Positions 27,449-36,694 of a stretch of 64,000 nt of DNA are shown here, piece after piece. How positions within the stretch are numbered: position 1 is the first letter of the stretch; every line of letters begins with the position of its first letter. Made by a program: the position numbers and the translations under genes. This DNA comes from Thalassomonas sp. M1454 (GTDB taxonomy: Bacteria > Pseudomonadota > Gammaproteobacteria > Enterobacterales > Alteromonadaceae): NCBI RefSeq assembly GCF_007097525.1, contig NZ_VKDD01000005.1:1-64000 (forward strand), read 5' to 3'. The notes below the pieces were generated by a model that ran no database searches, was not told the DNA's origin, and worked only from the letters and a program-made list of their open reading frames with translations.

Positions 27449-29710
27449 TTACTTACCCGCTCGAACAAAACCACCAAGACCTAGCAACTCCAACTGGTCG
27501 TTAATGTAATTATGCACCTGTTTAGTCGTGCTTAACATTAGACAATGGCTTAGTATCAATTTTGCCTGTTCATAATCAATATGACGCAAAACCCACTTAA
27601 TCCGAGGAATATTATGTGAGTTCATACTTAGTTTATCATAGCCCATGGCTAATAATAACAGTGCGCCGCCAGGATCTCCTGCTAATTCACCACAAAGACT
27701 CAATTCTATAAGTTCTTTTTGAGCATGTTCGGCAATATGGTTTAGAGCTCGTAGTACTGCTGGGTGATATGAGTCATAAATACCTGCAACTCTTGAGTTG
27801 TTGCGATCAACTGCAAGAAGGTATTGAGTTAAGTCATTACTTCCAACAGAGAAAAAGTCTACTTTTTTAGCGAGTTCAGATAATTGAAAAATAACCGAAG
27901 GAACTTCCAACATAATACCTATTTTAGGCTTAAGCACCTGTTCTTCAGTTTCGCTACTAACTTCAAAATACGCTTGATTAATTAATCTTATTGCATCATC
28001 GACTTCGGTTATTGACGAGATCATTGGTAGCATAATTTCTAAATTACCAATCCCGATATTCGCTTTGAGCATAGCCCTTACTTGAACTAAAAATATCTCA
28101 GGGTGATCTAAAGTAATGCGAATGCCACGCCAACCTAAAAAAGGGTTATCTTCGCTAATAGGAAAGTATGGTAAAGCCTTATCCCCACCGACATCAAGGG
28201 TGCGCATAACAACAGCTTGTCTAGGAAAAGACTGTAGAACAGTTTTGTACCAAGATACTTGTTCAACTTCTGATGGGAAACAAGGTCTCTCCATAAATGG
28301 AATTTCGGTGCGATATAAGCCTATACCAACTGCACCATTCTTCATTGAATGATCAATACCACCGCTCAAGCCAGCGTTAAGTAATAACTCTATCGATTTA
28401 CCATCTTTGGTGATGGTTGGAAGATCAGTAACTTCACGTACAACATCTTGAAGCTCTTCCTCTTCTTTTACTAAATGTTGGTATTCTTTTAATAAACTTG
28501 CTTCCGGCGAAAGAAATATTTCACCAGAGTAACCATCAATTATCACTTGTTTATTAGACAAGTTATTTAATGGAATATTACCAACGCCCATAATTGCGGG
28601 AATACCTAATGCCCGAGCTAAAATAACGGCATGAGAGTTGGTTGAGCCAGATAAGGATACTATCGCTTTTAGTCCTTTATGCTGATACTCAGCCAATAAA
28701 GCCGCTGTTACCTCTTGCGCCACAAGCACCATGTCATCAGGTACTTCCGGCTTAGAATGATCTGTTTCTTGTAAATGGAATAAGACTCTATTGCCTAAGT
28801 CTTTAATATCAGTGGCACGCTCTCGAATGTAAGGATCGTCAACCGACTGAAACTGCACAATATATTGATCTATAACGAGCTTTAATGCACTCTCAGCACA
28901 CCAACCTTCATTAATTTTTTCAGTAATTTCTTCACCTAAACTGGCACTTTCTAGCATATGTTTATACATATCGAAAATGTCTAAGGTATCATCAGGAATA
29001 GTACCGCGCATGCGATGACTCATTTGCCCAAAATCACGAATAGTCAGCAATACTGATTGCTGAAAGCGCTTTATTTGTTGCGCTGGTTGATCGTGCTTAG
29101 TTAAATTAATACTACTAAGCTGAGATCTAGGGTAGCTAACATAAAAACGACCAATAGCTAGGCCTGAAGAGCCTGGGATACCTTGCAATTTTTGCCATTT
29201 ATTCTGACTAATATTAGGGTTACTAATGCCCTTTGCTTCAGCATGGCTTATCGCCGTAGCTAACTGAGCTGCAAGTGTAACGAGGAAGGCTTCCTCGGTA
29301 TCATCGAATTGCCTAGCTTGTTTTTGCTGAACAGAAATAATACCAACAACTTTTCGCTGATGGATTATTGGAGTTCCTAAAAAGGCATTAAAATCATCTT
29401 CTTGCACTTCAGGAGAATGTTTAAAACGAGGGTGACTTTGCGCGTTTGCAATATTTATTGGCTCTTCTCGTTGCCCAACTAGGCCAACTAAACCTTCAGA
29501 GAAACCAATCGCGACTTGTCCTAATGATGTTTTTGATAAGCCATCAGAGGCAGTTAATAAAAAATGCTCTTGTTCATAATCGGCAAGATATACAGAGCAA
29601 CACTCTGTCGCCATAGCTTCTTTGACTTGCGAAACTAAGCGTAATAAGCCCTGTTCTAGATCTGGCTCTTGGCTAAAGGCTAATACAATGCGACGTAAAG
29701 TGGTTAGCAT
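27449..29710 (-). CDS. ptsP: Phosphoenolpyruvate-protein phosphotransferase PtsP (enzyme I-Ntr)
   Basis: This 753-residue protein has an N-terminal GAF domain (about residues 15-155) followed by a complete PTS enzyme I. The phosphorylated His lies in GSTNSHAVILARALGIPA (near residue 357). The PEP-binding domain has RTEIPFM, MRTLDVGGDK and GSNDLTQYLLAVDRNN near the C-terminus. It starts the nitrogen PTS cascade (PtsP to NPr to EIIA-Ntr), which links carbon/nitrogen status to regulation. rppH lies upstream, as in E. coli, but a terminator-like hairpin separates the two here. Confidence 0.96.
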   Translation of the reverse strand: MLTTLRRIVLAFSQEPDLEQGLLRLVSQVKEAMATECCSVYLADYEQEHFLLTASDGLSKTSLGQVAIGFSEGLVGLVGQREEPINIANAQSHPRFKHSPEVQEDDFNAFLGTPIIHQRKVVGIISVQQKQARQFDDTEEAFLVTLAAQLATAISHAEAKGISNPNISQNKWQKLQGIPGSSGLAIGRFYVSYPRSQLSSINLTKHDQPAQQIKRFQQSVLLTIRDFGQMSHRMRGTIPDDTLDIFDMYKHMLESASLGEEITEKINEGWCAESALKLVIDQYIVQFQSVDDPYIRERATDIKDLGNRVLFHLQETDHSKPEVPDDMVLVAQEVTAALLAEYQHKGLKAIVSLSGSTNSHAVILARALGIPAIMGVGNIPLNNLSNKQVIIDGYSGEIFLSPEASLLKEYQHLVKEEEELQDVVREVTDLPTITKDGKSIELLLNAGLSGGIDHSMKNGAVGIGLYRTEIPFMERPCFPSEVEQVSWYKTVLQSFPRQAVVMRTLDVGGDKALPYFPISEDNPFLGWRGIRITLDHPEIFLVQVRAMLKANIGIGNLEIMLPMISSITEVDDAIRLINQAYFEVSSETEEQVLKPKIGIMLEVPSVIFQLSELAKKVDFFSVGSNDLTQYLLAVDRNNSRVAGIYDSYHPAVLRALNHIAEHAQKELIELSLCGELAGDPGGALLLLAMGYDKLSMNSHNIPRIKWVLRHIDYEQAKLILSHCLMLSTTKQVHNYINDQLELLGLGGFVRAGK

Positions 29711-29932
29711 AAATTCCCTGTGCTAATAAAACTATGACAATGTGCAAACGCGTAATTAATTAAAAAATCAATTTAAAATAGACAGTTACCATACTAAAAA
29801 AGTGAAAAAAAATCTATCTCATTAACAAATAGCTAACAAGCAAGCATTTGCCCAAATACTTTAAATATTACAGTACTCCTCTCTTAGAAGGACTCTAACA
29901 TAATTTGATTAATTAAAAGGGAATGCAACAGA

Positions 29933-29971
29933 CAAAAAAATACCGCTGCATCTAAGATGAAACGGTATTTT
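29933..29971 (-). terminator. Terminator-like hairpin downstream of rppH
   Basis: Arms 29937-29945 and 29963-29971 (AAAATACCG with CGGTATTTT) enclose a smaller CATCT/AGATG stem. The minus strand continues into a run of seven T's. It should end or reduce rppH transcription before ptsP. Confidence 0.75.
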
Positions 29972-29982
29972 GAACATAATGA

Positions 29983-30549
29983 TTACGAATTTCTATTTCT
30001 TCTAAAATTTCTACGATGACTGTGTCTGGGCTTTTTTTGTTCTTTCCGATTAGATTGGTTGTTATCATTGGAGAATGGAGGTAATGCAATAGGAGCAAAT
30101 TCCTTCATAACTCTTCGATAAACATCTTTCTTAAAAGATACCACCTGTCTTACCGGGTACCAATAACTTACCCAACGCCAATCATCAAATTCAGGATGAC
30201 TAGAATGTAATAAATCGACTTCTTCATCAGCACAGGTGAGTTTTAATAAAAACCACTTTTGTTTTTGTCCAATACACACAGGTTTACTTTCGTGTCGTAT
30301 CAAACGTTTTGGTAAACGATACCTTAACCAATGTTTTGTCGTAGCAATAATTTCAACTTGATTAGGCTTTAAACCAACTTCTTCGTGTAATTCACGGTAC
30401 ATCGTTTGTTCGATTGATTCACCCTCATCAACGCCACCTTGTGGGTATTGCCATGAATGCTGACCAAACCTTCTAGCCCAAAAAACTCGACCTTTACCAT
30501 CTGTAATCACTATGCCGACATTAGCTCTATAGCCTTCGGCATCAATCAC
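29983..30549 (-). CDS. rppH: RNA pyrophosphohydrolase RppH
   Basis: This 188-residue Nudix hydrolase removes pyrophosphate from mRNA 5' ends and so triggers RNase E decay. It begins [15 protein letters not shown], as all RppH proteins do, and has a full Nudix box [23 protein letters not shown] at about residues 38-60. The last 30 residues form a strongly basic, probably disordered tail ([14 protein letters not shown]), longer than in E. coli. It is divergent from mutH and upstream of ptsP, the conserved context. Confidence 0.96.
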   Translation of the reverse strand: MIDAEGYRANVGIVITDGKGRVFWARRFGQHSWQYPQGGVDEGESIEQTMYRELHEEVGLKPNQVEIIATTKHWLRYRLPKRLIRHESKPVCIGQKQKWFLLKLTCADEEVDLLHSSHPEFDDWRWVSYWYPVRQVVSFKKDVYRRVMKEFAPIALPPFSNDNNQSNRKEQKKPRHSHRRNFRRNRNS

Positions 30550-30684
30550 ATGAACTCCCGTTCAATTTTATAACTATATAAAATGATTGTTCCACAAAGT
30601 TGTGCATTGAGCAAATAAACAAGGAAATTATTTTTATTTTTAAGCATAATAATAAAATCTACTTGTAATAATTGAATAAAAACC

Positions 30685-31359
30685 TTGAGTATTAATATCC
30701 CTGCAACCGAATCAAAGCTCTTAGAACACGCACAAAGCCTTGCGGGCCGCTCATTAGGAGAACTTGCCGAAAAAGCAGGGGTTGTTGTTCCTGAAAACTT
30801 ATCTAGAGAAAAAGGCTGGATAGGCTTATTACTAGAGAAAACCTTAGGTGCTAGCGCAGGTTCAATGCCCTTACCTGACTTTCCTGAATTGGGAATAGAA
30901 TTAAAAACCTTGCCAATTTCAAGAGAAGGTAAACCTCTTGAAACTACTTTTGTCTGTGTCGCCCCTCTTACAGGCATCACAGGTATGACATGGGAAAAAT
31001 GCCATTTAAAAAACAAAATGGCAAAAGTGCTGTGGGTACCTGTTATTTCAGAGCGCTCTATCCCAATTGCCGAGCGCATGGTTTGCACACCTTTTTTATG
31101 GGAGCCAAACCAAGAAGAAGAAGAACTAATGCGCCAAGACTGGCAAGAGCTGACAGATATGATAGCACTAGGAAAAGTAGAACAAATAAATGCTAAATAT
31201 GGGCAAGTGCTGCAACTAAGGCCGAAAGCGGCAAACTCAAGTGTAAAAACCCAAGCATTCGACTCTCAAGGCAGACCATTTCAAACCCTACCTAGAGGGT
31301 TTTATTTAAAGATCCCTTTTACCCAAATGCTATTAAATAGGCATTTAAGAATAAATTAA
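30685..31359 (+). CDS. mutH: DNA mismatch repair endonuclease MutH
   Basis: This 224-residue type II-like endonuclease nicks the unmethylated strand at hemimethylated GATC, guided by MutS and MutL. The active site D-x(n)-E-x-K is visible in [14 protein letters not shown] (about residues 63-76), followed by the Lys-rich MAKVLWVPV strand. A TTG start (30685) is required for full length, as the first ATGs lie inside the catalytic core. Its presence implies Dam methylation in this organism. It is divergent from rppH, as in E. coli. Confidence 0.95.
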   Translation: MSINIPATESKLLEHAQSLAGRSLGELAEKAGVVVPENLSREKGWIGLLLEKTLGASAGSMPLPDFPELGIELKTLPISREGKPLETTFVCVAPLTGITGMTWEKCHLKNKMAKVLWVPVISERSIPIAERMVCTPFLWEPNQEEEELMRQDWQELTDMIALGKVEQINAKYGQVLQLRPKAANSSVKTQAFDSQGRPFQTLPRGFYLKIPFTQMLLNRHLRIN

Positions 31360-31372
31360 AATCGAAAGGCAA

Positions 31373-31399
31373 AAGTGAGCTAGAGTTTTTAGCTCACTT
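31373..31399. terminator. Hairpin between convergent mutH and mutarotase genes
   Basis: AAGTGAGCTA/TAGCTCACTT arms (31373-31382 with 31390-31399) enclose a short T-rich loop. It lacks a long T-run but sits in the 62-bp gap between two convergent genes, so terminator function is likely. Confidence 0.5.
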
Positions 31400-31421
31400 A
31401 ATCACAAAACGATACTTAACG

Positions 31422-32318
31422 TTAGAGTTTATAAACCTGAATTTCTTGCGATACTTCTGCTGTCTCTCCAGCTTTCACAGTTATCCAATTTGTATTCGCA
31501 GCTTCCAAGCAAACAAACTCATCTTCGCCATTTTGATGGATATCTGCCATGCCTGCCGCAATTTCTTTACCTGGGTTCCATAAAACCCATTGCGAGGAAT
31601 TTGATTTATTGATCTCAATCGCTCGTTTCCAACCTTTATCAAACATAGTCATCGATGAATCAGAGTGATAAATTTTATCAATAGGTCCGATACAATCAAA
31701 TACATCCTTTGGTTGGCAATTCGATAATTGTTTAATTTTATCATGATAAGAACTATTGCTTAGTTCAGGAATAGCAACGTTTTCTGGTGAGCTTACCGAA
31801 AAATAAGTATGTAAAGCATCAGTAAACTGAAAATCTTCATCACTGACATTTTCTATTATAAGCTGTTGTGAAAACGTATTTGAAAAAGTAATGATTTGCT
31901 TTACCACAAATTTATTTGGCCAAAACTGAGAAAAATTAGCTCCAGATAAAGTCAACTCAACCGTAACTGAGTGCTGGGCAACATCAACTTTAGATAACTC
32001 CCATACGCTAGTACGAGCAAAACCATGGTTACCTGCTTCGCCATAAGGCCCAAACCATGGCCAACATAAAGGGATCCCCCCTCTAATTGCTGTTTTAGCA
32101 TCAAAGACTGCACTTTTACTTAACCAAAAAACTTCATCGTGCCCTATGGGCTTCCAGCTGAGCACATGACCACCAAACAAGGATAAACTCGCTTGACATG
32201 TTTGGTGAGAAATACTTACCTCAGTACACTTAGCATTGATTAACTGCTGGGTAACACTCCCATATTCATTCTCAACAATGGTTTGGCTATTTTCTGCATT
32301 TACTACTTTAAAATTCAC
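31422..32318 (-). CDS. D-hexose-6-phosphate mutarotase (YeaD-type)
   Basis: This 298-residue protein of the aldose 1-epimerase superfamily should interconvert alpha and beta glucose-6-phosphate. The galactose-mutarotase fold is seen in GGHVLSWKP, the YeaD hallmark IRGGIPLCWPWFGP (near residue 80), NHGFARTSVWE with a catalytic His, FTDALHTYF and VLWNPG. It lies 21 bp after the tadD gene and could be read from the Tad operon, though its function has no clear link to pili. Confidence 0.9.
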   Translation of the reverse strand: MNFKVVNAENSQTIVENEYGSVTQQLINAKCTEVSISHQTCQASLSLFGGHVLSWKPIGHDEVFWLSKSAVFDAKTAIRGGIPLCWPWFGPYGEAGNHGFARTSVWELSKVDVAQHSVTVELTLSGANFSQFWPNKFVVKQIITFSNTFSQQLIIENVSDEDFQFTDALHTYFSVSSPENVAIPELSNSSYHDKIKQLSNCQPKDVFDCIGPIDKIYHSDSSMTMFDKGWKRAIEINKSNSSQWVLWNPGKEIAAGMADIHQNGEDEFVCLEAANTNWITVKAGETAEVSQEIQVYKL

Positions 32319-32339
32319 GTTATTTGTTTACCCAATATA

Positions 32340-33419
32340 TTATTTGCTTCTTATTTGTTGCGCTTCAGAACTAGCCTTAACCGGCTCAGTTGGTTTAGTT
32401 CCTTCATCAGATTCCATGCCATGCGCTTCTTGCTCTGCTAACCATAACTCTCGTTTACGCATTTGCACTTGCTCTAGATTAGCATATGCTTTTTTAAAAT
32501 AGCTAGGTGACATATCGATAGCTTTTTGAAAGAAAAATTCAGCTTCATCTAAACGTCCTTCAAGCATTACAAAATACCCTAAATCATTGTAAGCATCAAA
32601 TTCAGGCATTACCTGCTTAAAGGTTTTTATCGCCCGGTTGTATTGCCCTTTTCTTGCATATACTAAACCTAAGTTAGTCCAAGCTCGTTTAAATTTTGTA
32701 TCTACATTAATTGCACGGCGATAATAGCGCTCTGCAAGGGTTAAATCTCCAGTTAGGTAATAAGAATAACCAAGATTAGAAAGTAAATTAGCTGAATTTT
32801 CGTCTTGATGAAGTGCTAAATTATAATAAATTCTGGCTAGTTCAAAGTTATGGTGCATATCTTCAATAATGCCAGATACACTGTATGAATTTGTAGGAGA
32901 AGCTTTATCTAAAGCGTAATACCCTCCTTCCTTTTTGCCACCTAGGTCAGTTAAACGTTTTTGATCTAAATGAATGGCTTTTTGTAGGTAACCTTGGGCT
33001 TGTTTATATTGCTTTTTCTGCATCTGAATAATGCCTAGGTATTGATACGCAAGTAAAATATCAGGTTCTTTAGCTAAGGCTTCTTTGTATGCTCGCTCAG
33101 CAATAGAGTGATTTCCTTGTTTGTCATGAATTCGAGCGATTCTATAAAGTACCTTAGAGTTGTCAGGTTCAAACTCTAAGCATTGAATATAGTAATAAAG
33201 TGCCTTATCTAAATCACCTCGCTGCTCTGCTTCAAGCGCACTAGCAAGTGCTTCATCCATAGTTTTATTAGTTATGCCTCGCGACTGACCTTTTTCGCCA
33301 AATAAATCATCTCGAGCATAGTTTTCCATATTAGCTTGTTCATCATCAGTTGAAGAACATGCTGATAGCAAGCTTATCGAAAAAAGTAGAACCGTTATTA
33401 TTTTTATATATTTCATCAT
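32340..33419 (-). CDS. tadD: Tad pilus TPR lipoprotein TadD
   Basis: This 359-residue lipoprotein (lipobox LLSAC, Cys near residue 21) is built mainly of TPR units (about residues 55-325; for example ALYYYIQCLEFEPDNSKVLY, ANLLSNLGYSYYLTGDLTLA, AWTNLGLVYARKGQYNRAI). TadD-type proteins act as pilotins or scaffolds for the Tad secretin at the outer membrane. The distal position after tadC, 5 bp away, supports the name. A short charged tail with EGTKPTEP ends the protein. Confidence 0.85.
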   Translation of the reverse strand: MMKYIKIITVLLFSISLLSACSSTDDEQANMENYARDDLFGEKGQSRGITNKTMDEALASALEAEQRGDLDKALYYYIQCLEFEPDNSKVLYRIARIHDKQGNHSIAERAYKEALAKEPDILLAYQYLGIIQMQKKQYKQAQGYLQKAIHLDQKRLTDLGGKKEGGYYALDKASPTNSYSVSGIIEDMHHNFELARIYYNLALHQDENSANLLSNLGYSYYLTGDLTLAERYYRRAINVDTKFKRAWTNLGLVYARKGQYNRAIKTFKQVMPEFDAYNDLGYFVMLEGRLDEAEFFFQKAIDMSPSYFKKAYANLEQVQMRKRELWLAEQEAHGMESDEGTKPTEPVKASSEAQQIRSK

Positions 33420-33423
33420 TATC

Positions 33424-34392
33424 CTAGAATGTTGTATCCCAAACGGCCATAACCTTTAACACTGCGGGGCCTACAGCAACTATAAAAAATGAAGGCCAAA
33501 TACAACACATCATTGGAAAGACCATTTTAACGCCTACTTTAGCGGCTTTTTCTTCAGCCTCCTGTAAACGTTTATCTCTGTACTCTTCAGAATAAATTCG
33601 AAGTGTACTTGCAATACCAGTACCTAACCTTAAGCTTTGCACAATAACAGAGTTTAATCCTCGAATGTCTTCTAAACCTGTACGCTCTGAAAATTCATGC
33701 AAGGCATCTTGCATTGAAAAACCCACTCTAACCTTGCTACAAACCAAAGCTAACTCGTGGGATAACGCAGGTTGTGCATACTCCATCTCTTTACTTACTC
33801 TCTGGAATGAGTCCAATAAGCCTAGGCCAGATTCACAACACACCACTAACAAGTCTAGTGCATCAGGAAAAAACTTGCGTAAATTTAACATTCTACGTTT
33901 TGCGATATAAGTTAAGATGAATCCAGGTAGTAAATAACTTCCACCAAGAATAATGGCAACTAAATAAATAGTAACGAAAGACGACAAATCAGGAAAAGCT
34001 TGTAAAGCCATAATGGCAATACTACCGCCAATTAATAATAAAAAGAGTTTAATCGCATTATATATTTTTAAAGCGTTTTCAGAATGAAAACCGGAATGAA
34101 TTAACAAGCGCTTGGTTTTATCATCCCCTGCAAAGCTTTGCTGTAAGAAAGGCATTTTATCTAGCGAATGTTCTAAAGCTTGGGATATATTATCACTAAC
34201 CTGCTCAGCCTTATTGCTTTCACCTTGCATTTTTTGTAATTTCATTCGAATAGGAGAATATGTCCCCGAAAAAACTAAGCTCATTGCTATCGCTAAAGTA
34301 ATTCCAGCAGCTCCAGCAATAAAATAAATTGCCCATTTAGCCCCCTCAGGACTATCAATAACACTATTAACTAGACCTAATAAATAATCCAT
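33424..34392 (-). CDS. tadC: Tad pilus inner-membrane platform protein TadC
   Basis: This 322-residue GspF/TadC-type (T2SSF domain) protein has an N-terminal membrane segment, a second segment pair near 120-165 and a C-terminal one. The cytoplasmic GspF domain contains LDLLVVCCESGLGLLDSFQRVSKEM. With TadB it forms the platform on which the ATPase TadA works to polymerise Flp. It starts 2 bp after tadB. Confidence 0.94.
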   Translation of the reverse strand: MDYLLGLVNSVIDSPEGAKWAIYFIAGAAGITLAIAMSLVFSGTYSPIRMKLQKMQGESNKAEQVSDNISQALEHSLDKMPFLQQSFAGDDKTKRLLIHSGFHSENALKIYNAIKLFLLLIGGSIAIMALQAFPDLSSFVTIYLVAIILGGSYLLPGFILTYIAKRRMLNLRKFFPDALDLLVVCCESGLGLLDSFQRVSKEMEYAQPALSHELALVCSKVRVGFSMQDALHEFSERTGLEDIRGLNSVIVQSLRLGTGIASTLRIYSEEYRDKRLQEAEEKAAKVGVKMVFPMMCCIWPSFFIVAVGPAVLKVMAVWDTTF

Positions 34393-34394
34393 AA

Positions 34395-35360
34395 TTAGTA
34401 CTCAATTCTAATAAGTTTATTAATCCAAACTGTTCCAATAATCATACCTAACCCACCCCATTTCATTAGGTTAATTCCTTCAGGGGTAGCAAACAGTGTT
34501 CCTACATATTCAGGAGAGCTCATGTATAAAACGGCAAAAAGTGCAAATGGAGTTAAAACCAACACCCAGGCAGACAAACGCCCCTCTGCAGATAATGTTT
34601 TTACTCTACGTTTAAATTTAAAACGCTGACGAATAACCCTAGATAAGGTTTCTATCTTTTCAGCCAAATTACCACCGGTTTCTTTTTGGATACTTACCGC
34701 ACTTGCAAAAGCCATTGATGATGTCGTTGGTACCCTATGAACAAAAGTTAATAGCGCGGTTTTAATATCGTTACCAAAATTAATTTGCTTAAAAAGTAAA
34801 TTAAATTCATCGGCTAACTCGCCTTGTGTTTCTTCGCATACTAACTTTAGTGCTTCAGAAAAAGCATACCCTGCTTGTAAGCCTCTTTTGAGTACATCTA
34901 GAGCTTCAGGAAATTGCGTTTCAATTTTTTCTAATCTTGAAGCTATGCCTTTTCTTAACTTCATAGAAAAACCAATAAAAACAAATAAAATAGCGATTAA
35001 AACAAAGATAGGATCACGGGTAAGTGCCCATATTAATGGAGCAATAATTATTGCAACTAGTAAATTTAATAAAATATATTGATGGCCAAATAGCTTAGAA
35101 CCAGACATTTCTAATTTATAAGTTAAATTTTCAATCGCAGGTATTTTTTCAATCGATATAATAAACGGACTAAACTGCGAAAGCCTTTGATTCAATACTA
35201 AATCAACTTGATTAGGGTCCGTTTGAGCTAACTCTTCAAGATGTTGTTTAAGCTGCTTAGTTTTAGTTCGTTGAGGGTTATAAACTGAAACAAACAATGT
35301 TTGTGTCATAAACAAAACAGCCCCAAACACTAGTAATAAGAAAATCACTTCATTACTCAT
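34395..35360 (-). CDS. tadB: Tad pilus inner-membrane platform protein TadB
   Basis: This 321-residue T2SSF-domain protein has hydrophobic segments near residues 5-20, 100-130, 270 and 300. The conserved core is EALDVLKRGLQAGYAFSEALKLVCEE, followed by ETGGNLAEKIETLSRVIRQRFKFKRRVKTLSAEGR. It pairs with TadC as the assembly platform of the Flp pilus. It lies 8 bp downstream of tadA in the operon. Confidence 0.94.
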   Translation of the reverse strand: MSNEVIFLLLVFGAVLFMTQTLFVSVYNPQRTKTKQLKQHLEELAQTDPNQVDLVLNQRLSQFSPFIISIEKIPAIENLTYKLEMSGSKLFGHQYILLNLLVAIIIAPLIWALTRDPIFVLIAILFVFIGFSMKLRKGIASRLEKIETQFPEALDVLKRGLQAGYAFSEALKLVCEETQGELADEFNLLFKQINFGNDIKTALLTFVHRVPTTSSMAFASAVSIQKETGGNLAEKIETLSRVIRQRFKFKRRVKTLSAEGRLSAWVLVLTPFALFAVLYMSSPEYVGTLFATPEGINLMKWGGLGMIIGTVWINKLIRIEY

Positions 35361-35368
35361 AATTCCCC

Positions 35369-36694
35369 CTAAAAATTCGTCATATCAGAGTCAATTCCAA
35401 AGATGCTATTGGGTAAGTTAATGCCTTTAGCTTTTAAATCGCCATTAAAGTTAGGAACCACACCTGTTGCTTTATAATCTCCTAATATATTCCCCTCTTC
35501 ATCTTTACCTTTTCTGACAAAAGTAAATATTTCAGACATGGTTATGACTTCACCTTCCATACCATTAATTTCTTGCACACTAACGATACGTCTGCGTCCA
35601 TCTTCGTGTCTTTGTAACTGAATAACTAAATCAATTGCAGAGGCAATTTGTGCTCGAATATTTTTAACCGGCATATCAAAACCAGCCATGCAAACCATGT
35701 TCTCTAAACGGCCTAAAGCATCTCGGGGAGTATTAGCATGTAATGTGGTAAGAGAGCCTTCGTGACCGGTGTTCATTGCCGTTAACATATCAACAGCTTC
35801 AGCCCCCCTGACCTCACCAATAACAATACGATCCGGTCTCATCCGTAATGTGTTTCTTACTAAGTCACGCTGTGTAACTTCACCTTTGCCTTCAATATTG
35901 GCTATACGAGTCTCTAGCCTTACCGTGTGCGGTTGTTGTAGTTGCAGTTCAGCAGAATCTTCAATGGTAATAATACGTTCAACATCAGGAATATACCCTG
36001 ATAATATATTAAGCAAGGTTGTTTTACCGCTACCCGTACCACCCGAGATTAAAACATTGAGCTTACCTAATACTGCAGCTTCTATAATCTGACCAATTTC
36101 AGGGCTCATTGAGCCAAATTCTATCAGTTGATCCGCTTTGAGCTTTTCAACGGTAAAACGACGAATAGATAATGTAGGACCATCTAATGCAAGTGGCGGT
36201 ATAATGGCATTTACCCTAGAACCATCTTTTAACCTCGCATCAACCATCGGAGAAGATTCATCAATACGTCGACCAACACTAGAAACAATACGATCAATTA
36301 TATTCAATAGATGTTTATCATCATAAAACTGTACAGGTACTTTTTCTAACTTACCGTAGCGCTCAACAAAGATATTGTCGTAACTGTTTACTAAAATATC
36401 GGATATTGTGGTATCTGAGAATAAGGTCTCAAGCGGCCCTAACCCTAAAATTTCATCTAAAATAAGTTTAATTATCTTTTGTCGAGCTAATAAATTTAAT
36501 GGTCTAGTGACTTCATTTAATAGTTGGTTACAAATATCACTTATTTGTTCTCTAGCAGGTATATCCTCCATAGTTTCTAATACAGAAAGATCAAGCATTT
36601 TCAAAAGTTTAGAAAATATTTGCTGCTTTATTTCTAAATCTTGAGGATTTAAAAAGTCATATTCTTGTGCATCTTGCTTTTTCATCAATTCCAT
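35369..36694 (-). CDS. tadA: Tad pilus secretion ATPase TadA (CpaF)
   Basis: This 441-residue GspE/VirB11-type ATPase powers Flp pilus polymerisation and possibly retraction. It has an N-terminal helical region, then SPMVDARLKDGSRVNAI, Walker A SGGTGSGKTT (near residue 216), the Asp box ITIEDSAELQL, Walker B IVIGEVRGAEAVDML and the His box GHEGSLTTLHANTP, all canonical CpaF features. Its ATG overlaps the tadZ stop as TAATG. Confidence 0.97.
   Translation of the reverse strand: MELMKKQDAQEYDFLNPQDLEIKQQIFSKLLKMLDLSVLETMEDIPAREQISDICNQLLNEVTRPLNLLARQKIIKLILDEILGLGPLETLFSDTTISDILVNSYDNIFVERYGKLEKVPVQFYDDKHLLNIIDRIVSSVGRRIDESSPMVDARLKDGSRVNAIIPPLALDGPTLSIRRFTVEKLKADQLIEFGSMSPEIGQIIEAAVLGKLNVLISGGTGSGKTTLLNILSGYIPDVERIITIEDSAELQLQQPHTVRLETRIANIEGKGEVTQRDLVRNTLRMRPDRIVIGEVRGAEAVDMLTAMNTGHEGSLTTLHANTPRDALGRLENMVCMAGFDMPVKNIRAQIASAIDLVIQLQRHEDGRRRIVSVQEINGMEGEVITMSEIFTFVRKGKDEEGNILGDYKATGVVPNFNGDLKAKGINLPNSIFGIDSDMTNF

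Noticed and set aside
30546-31088. Minus-strand 180-codon open frame across mutH
   Set aside because: It is antisense to the well-supported MutH gene, and its translation has no family features.
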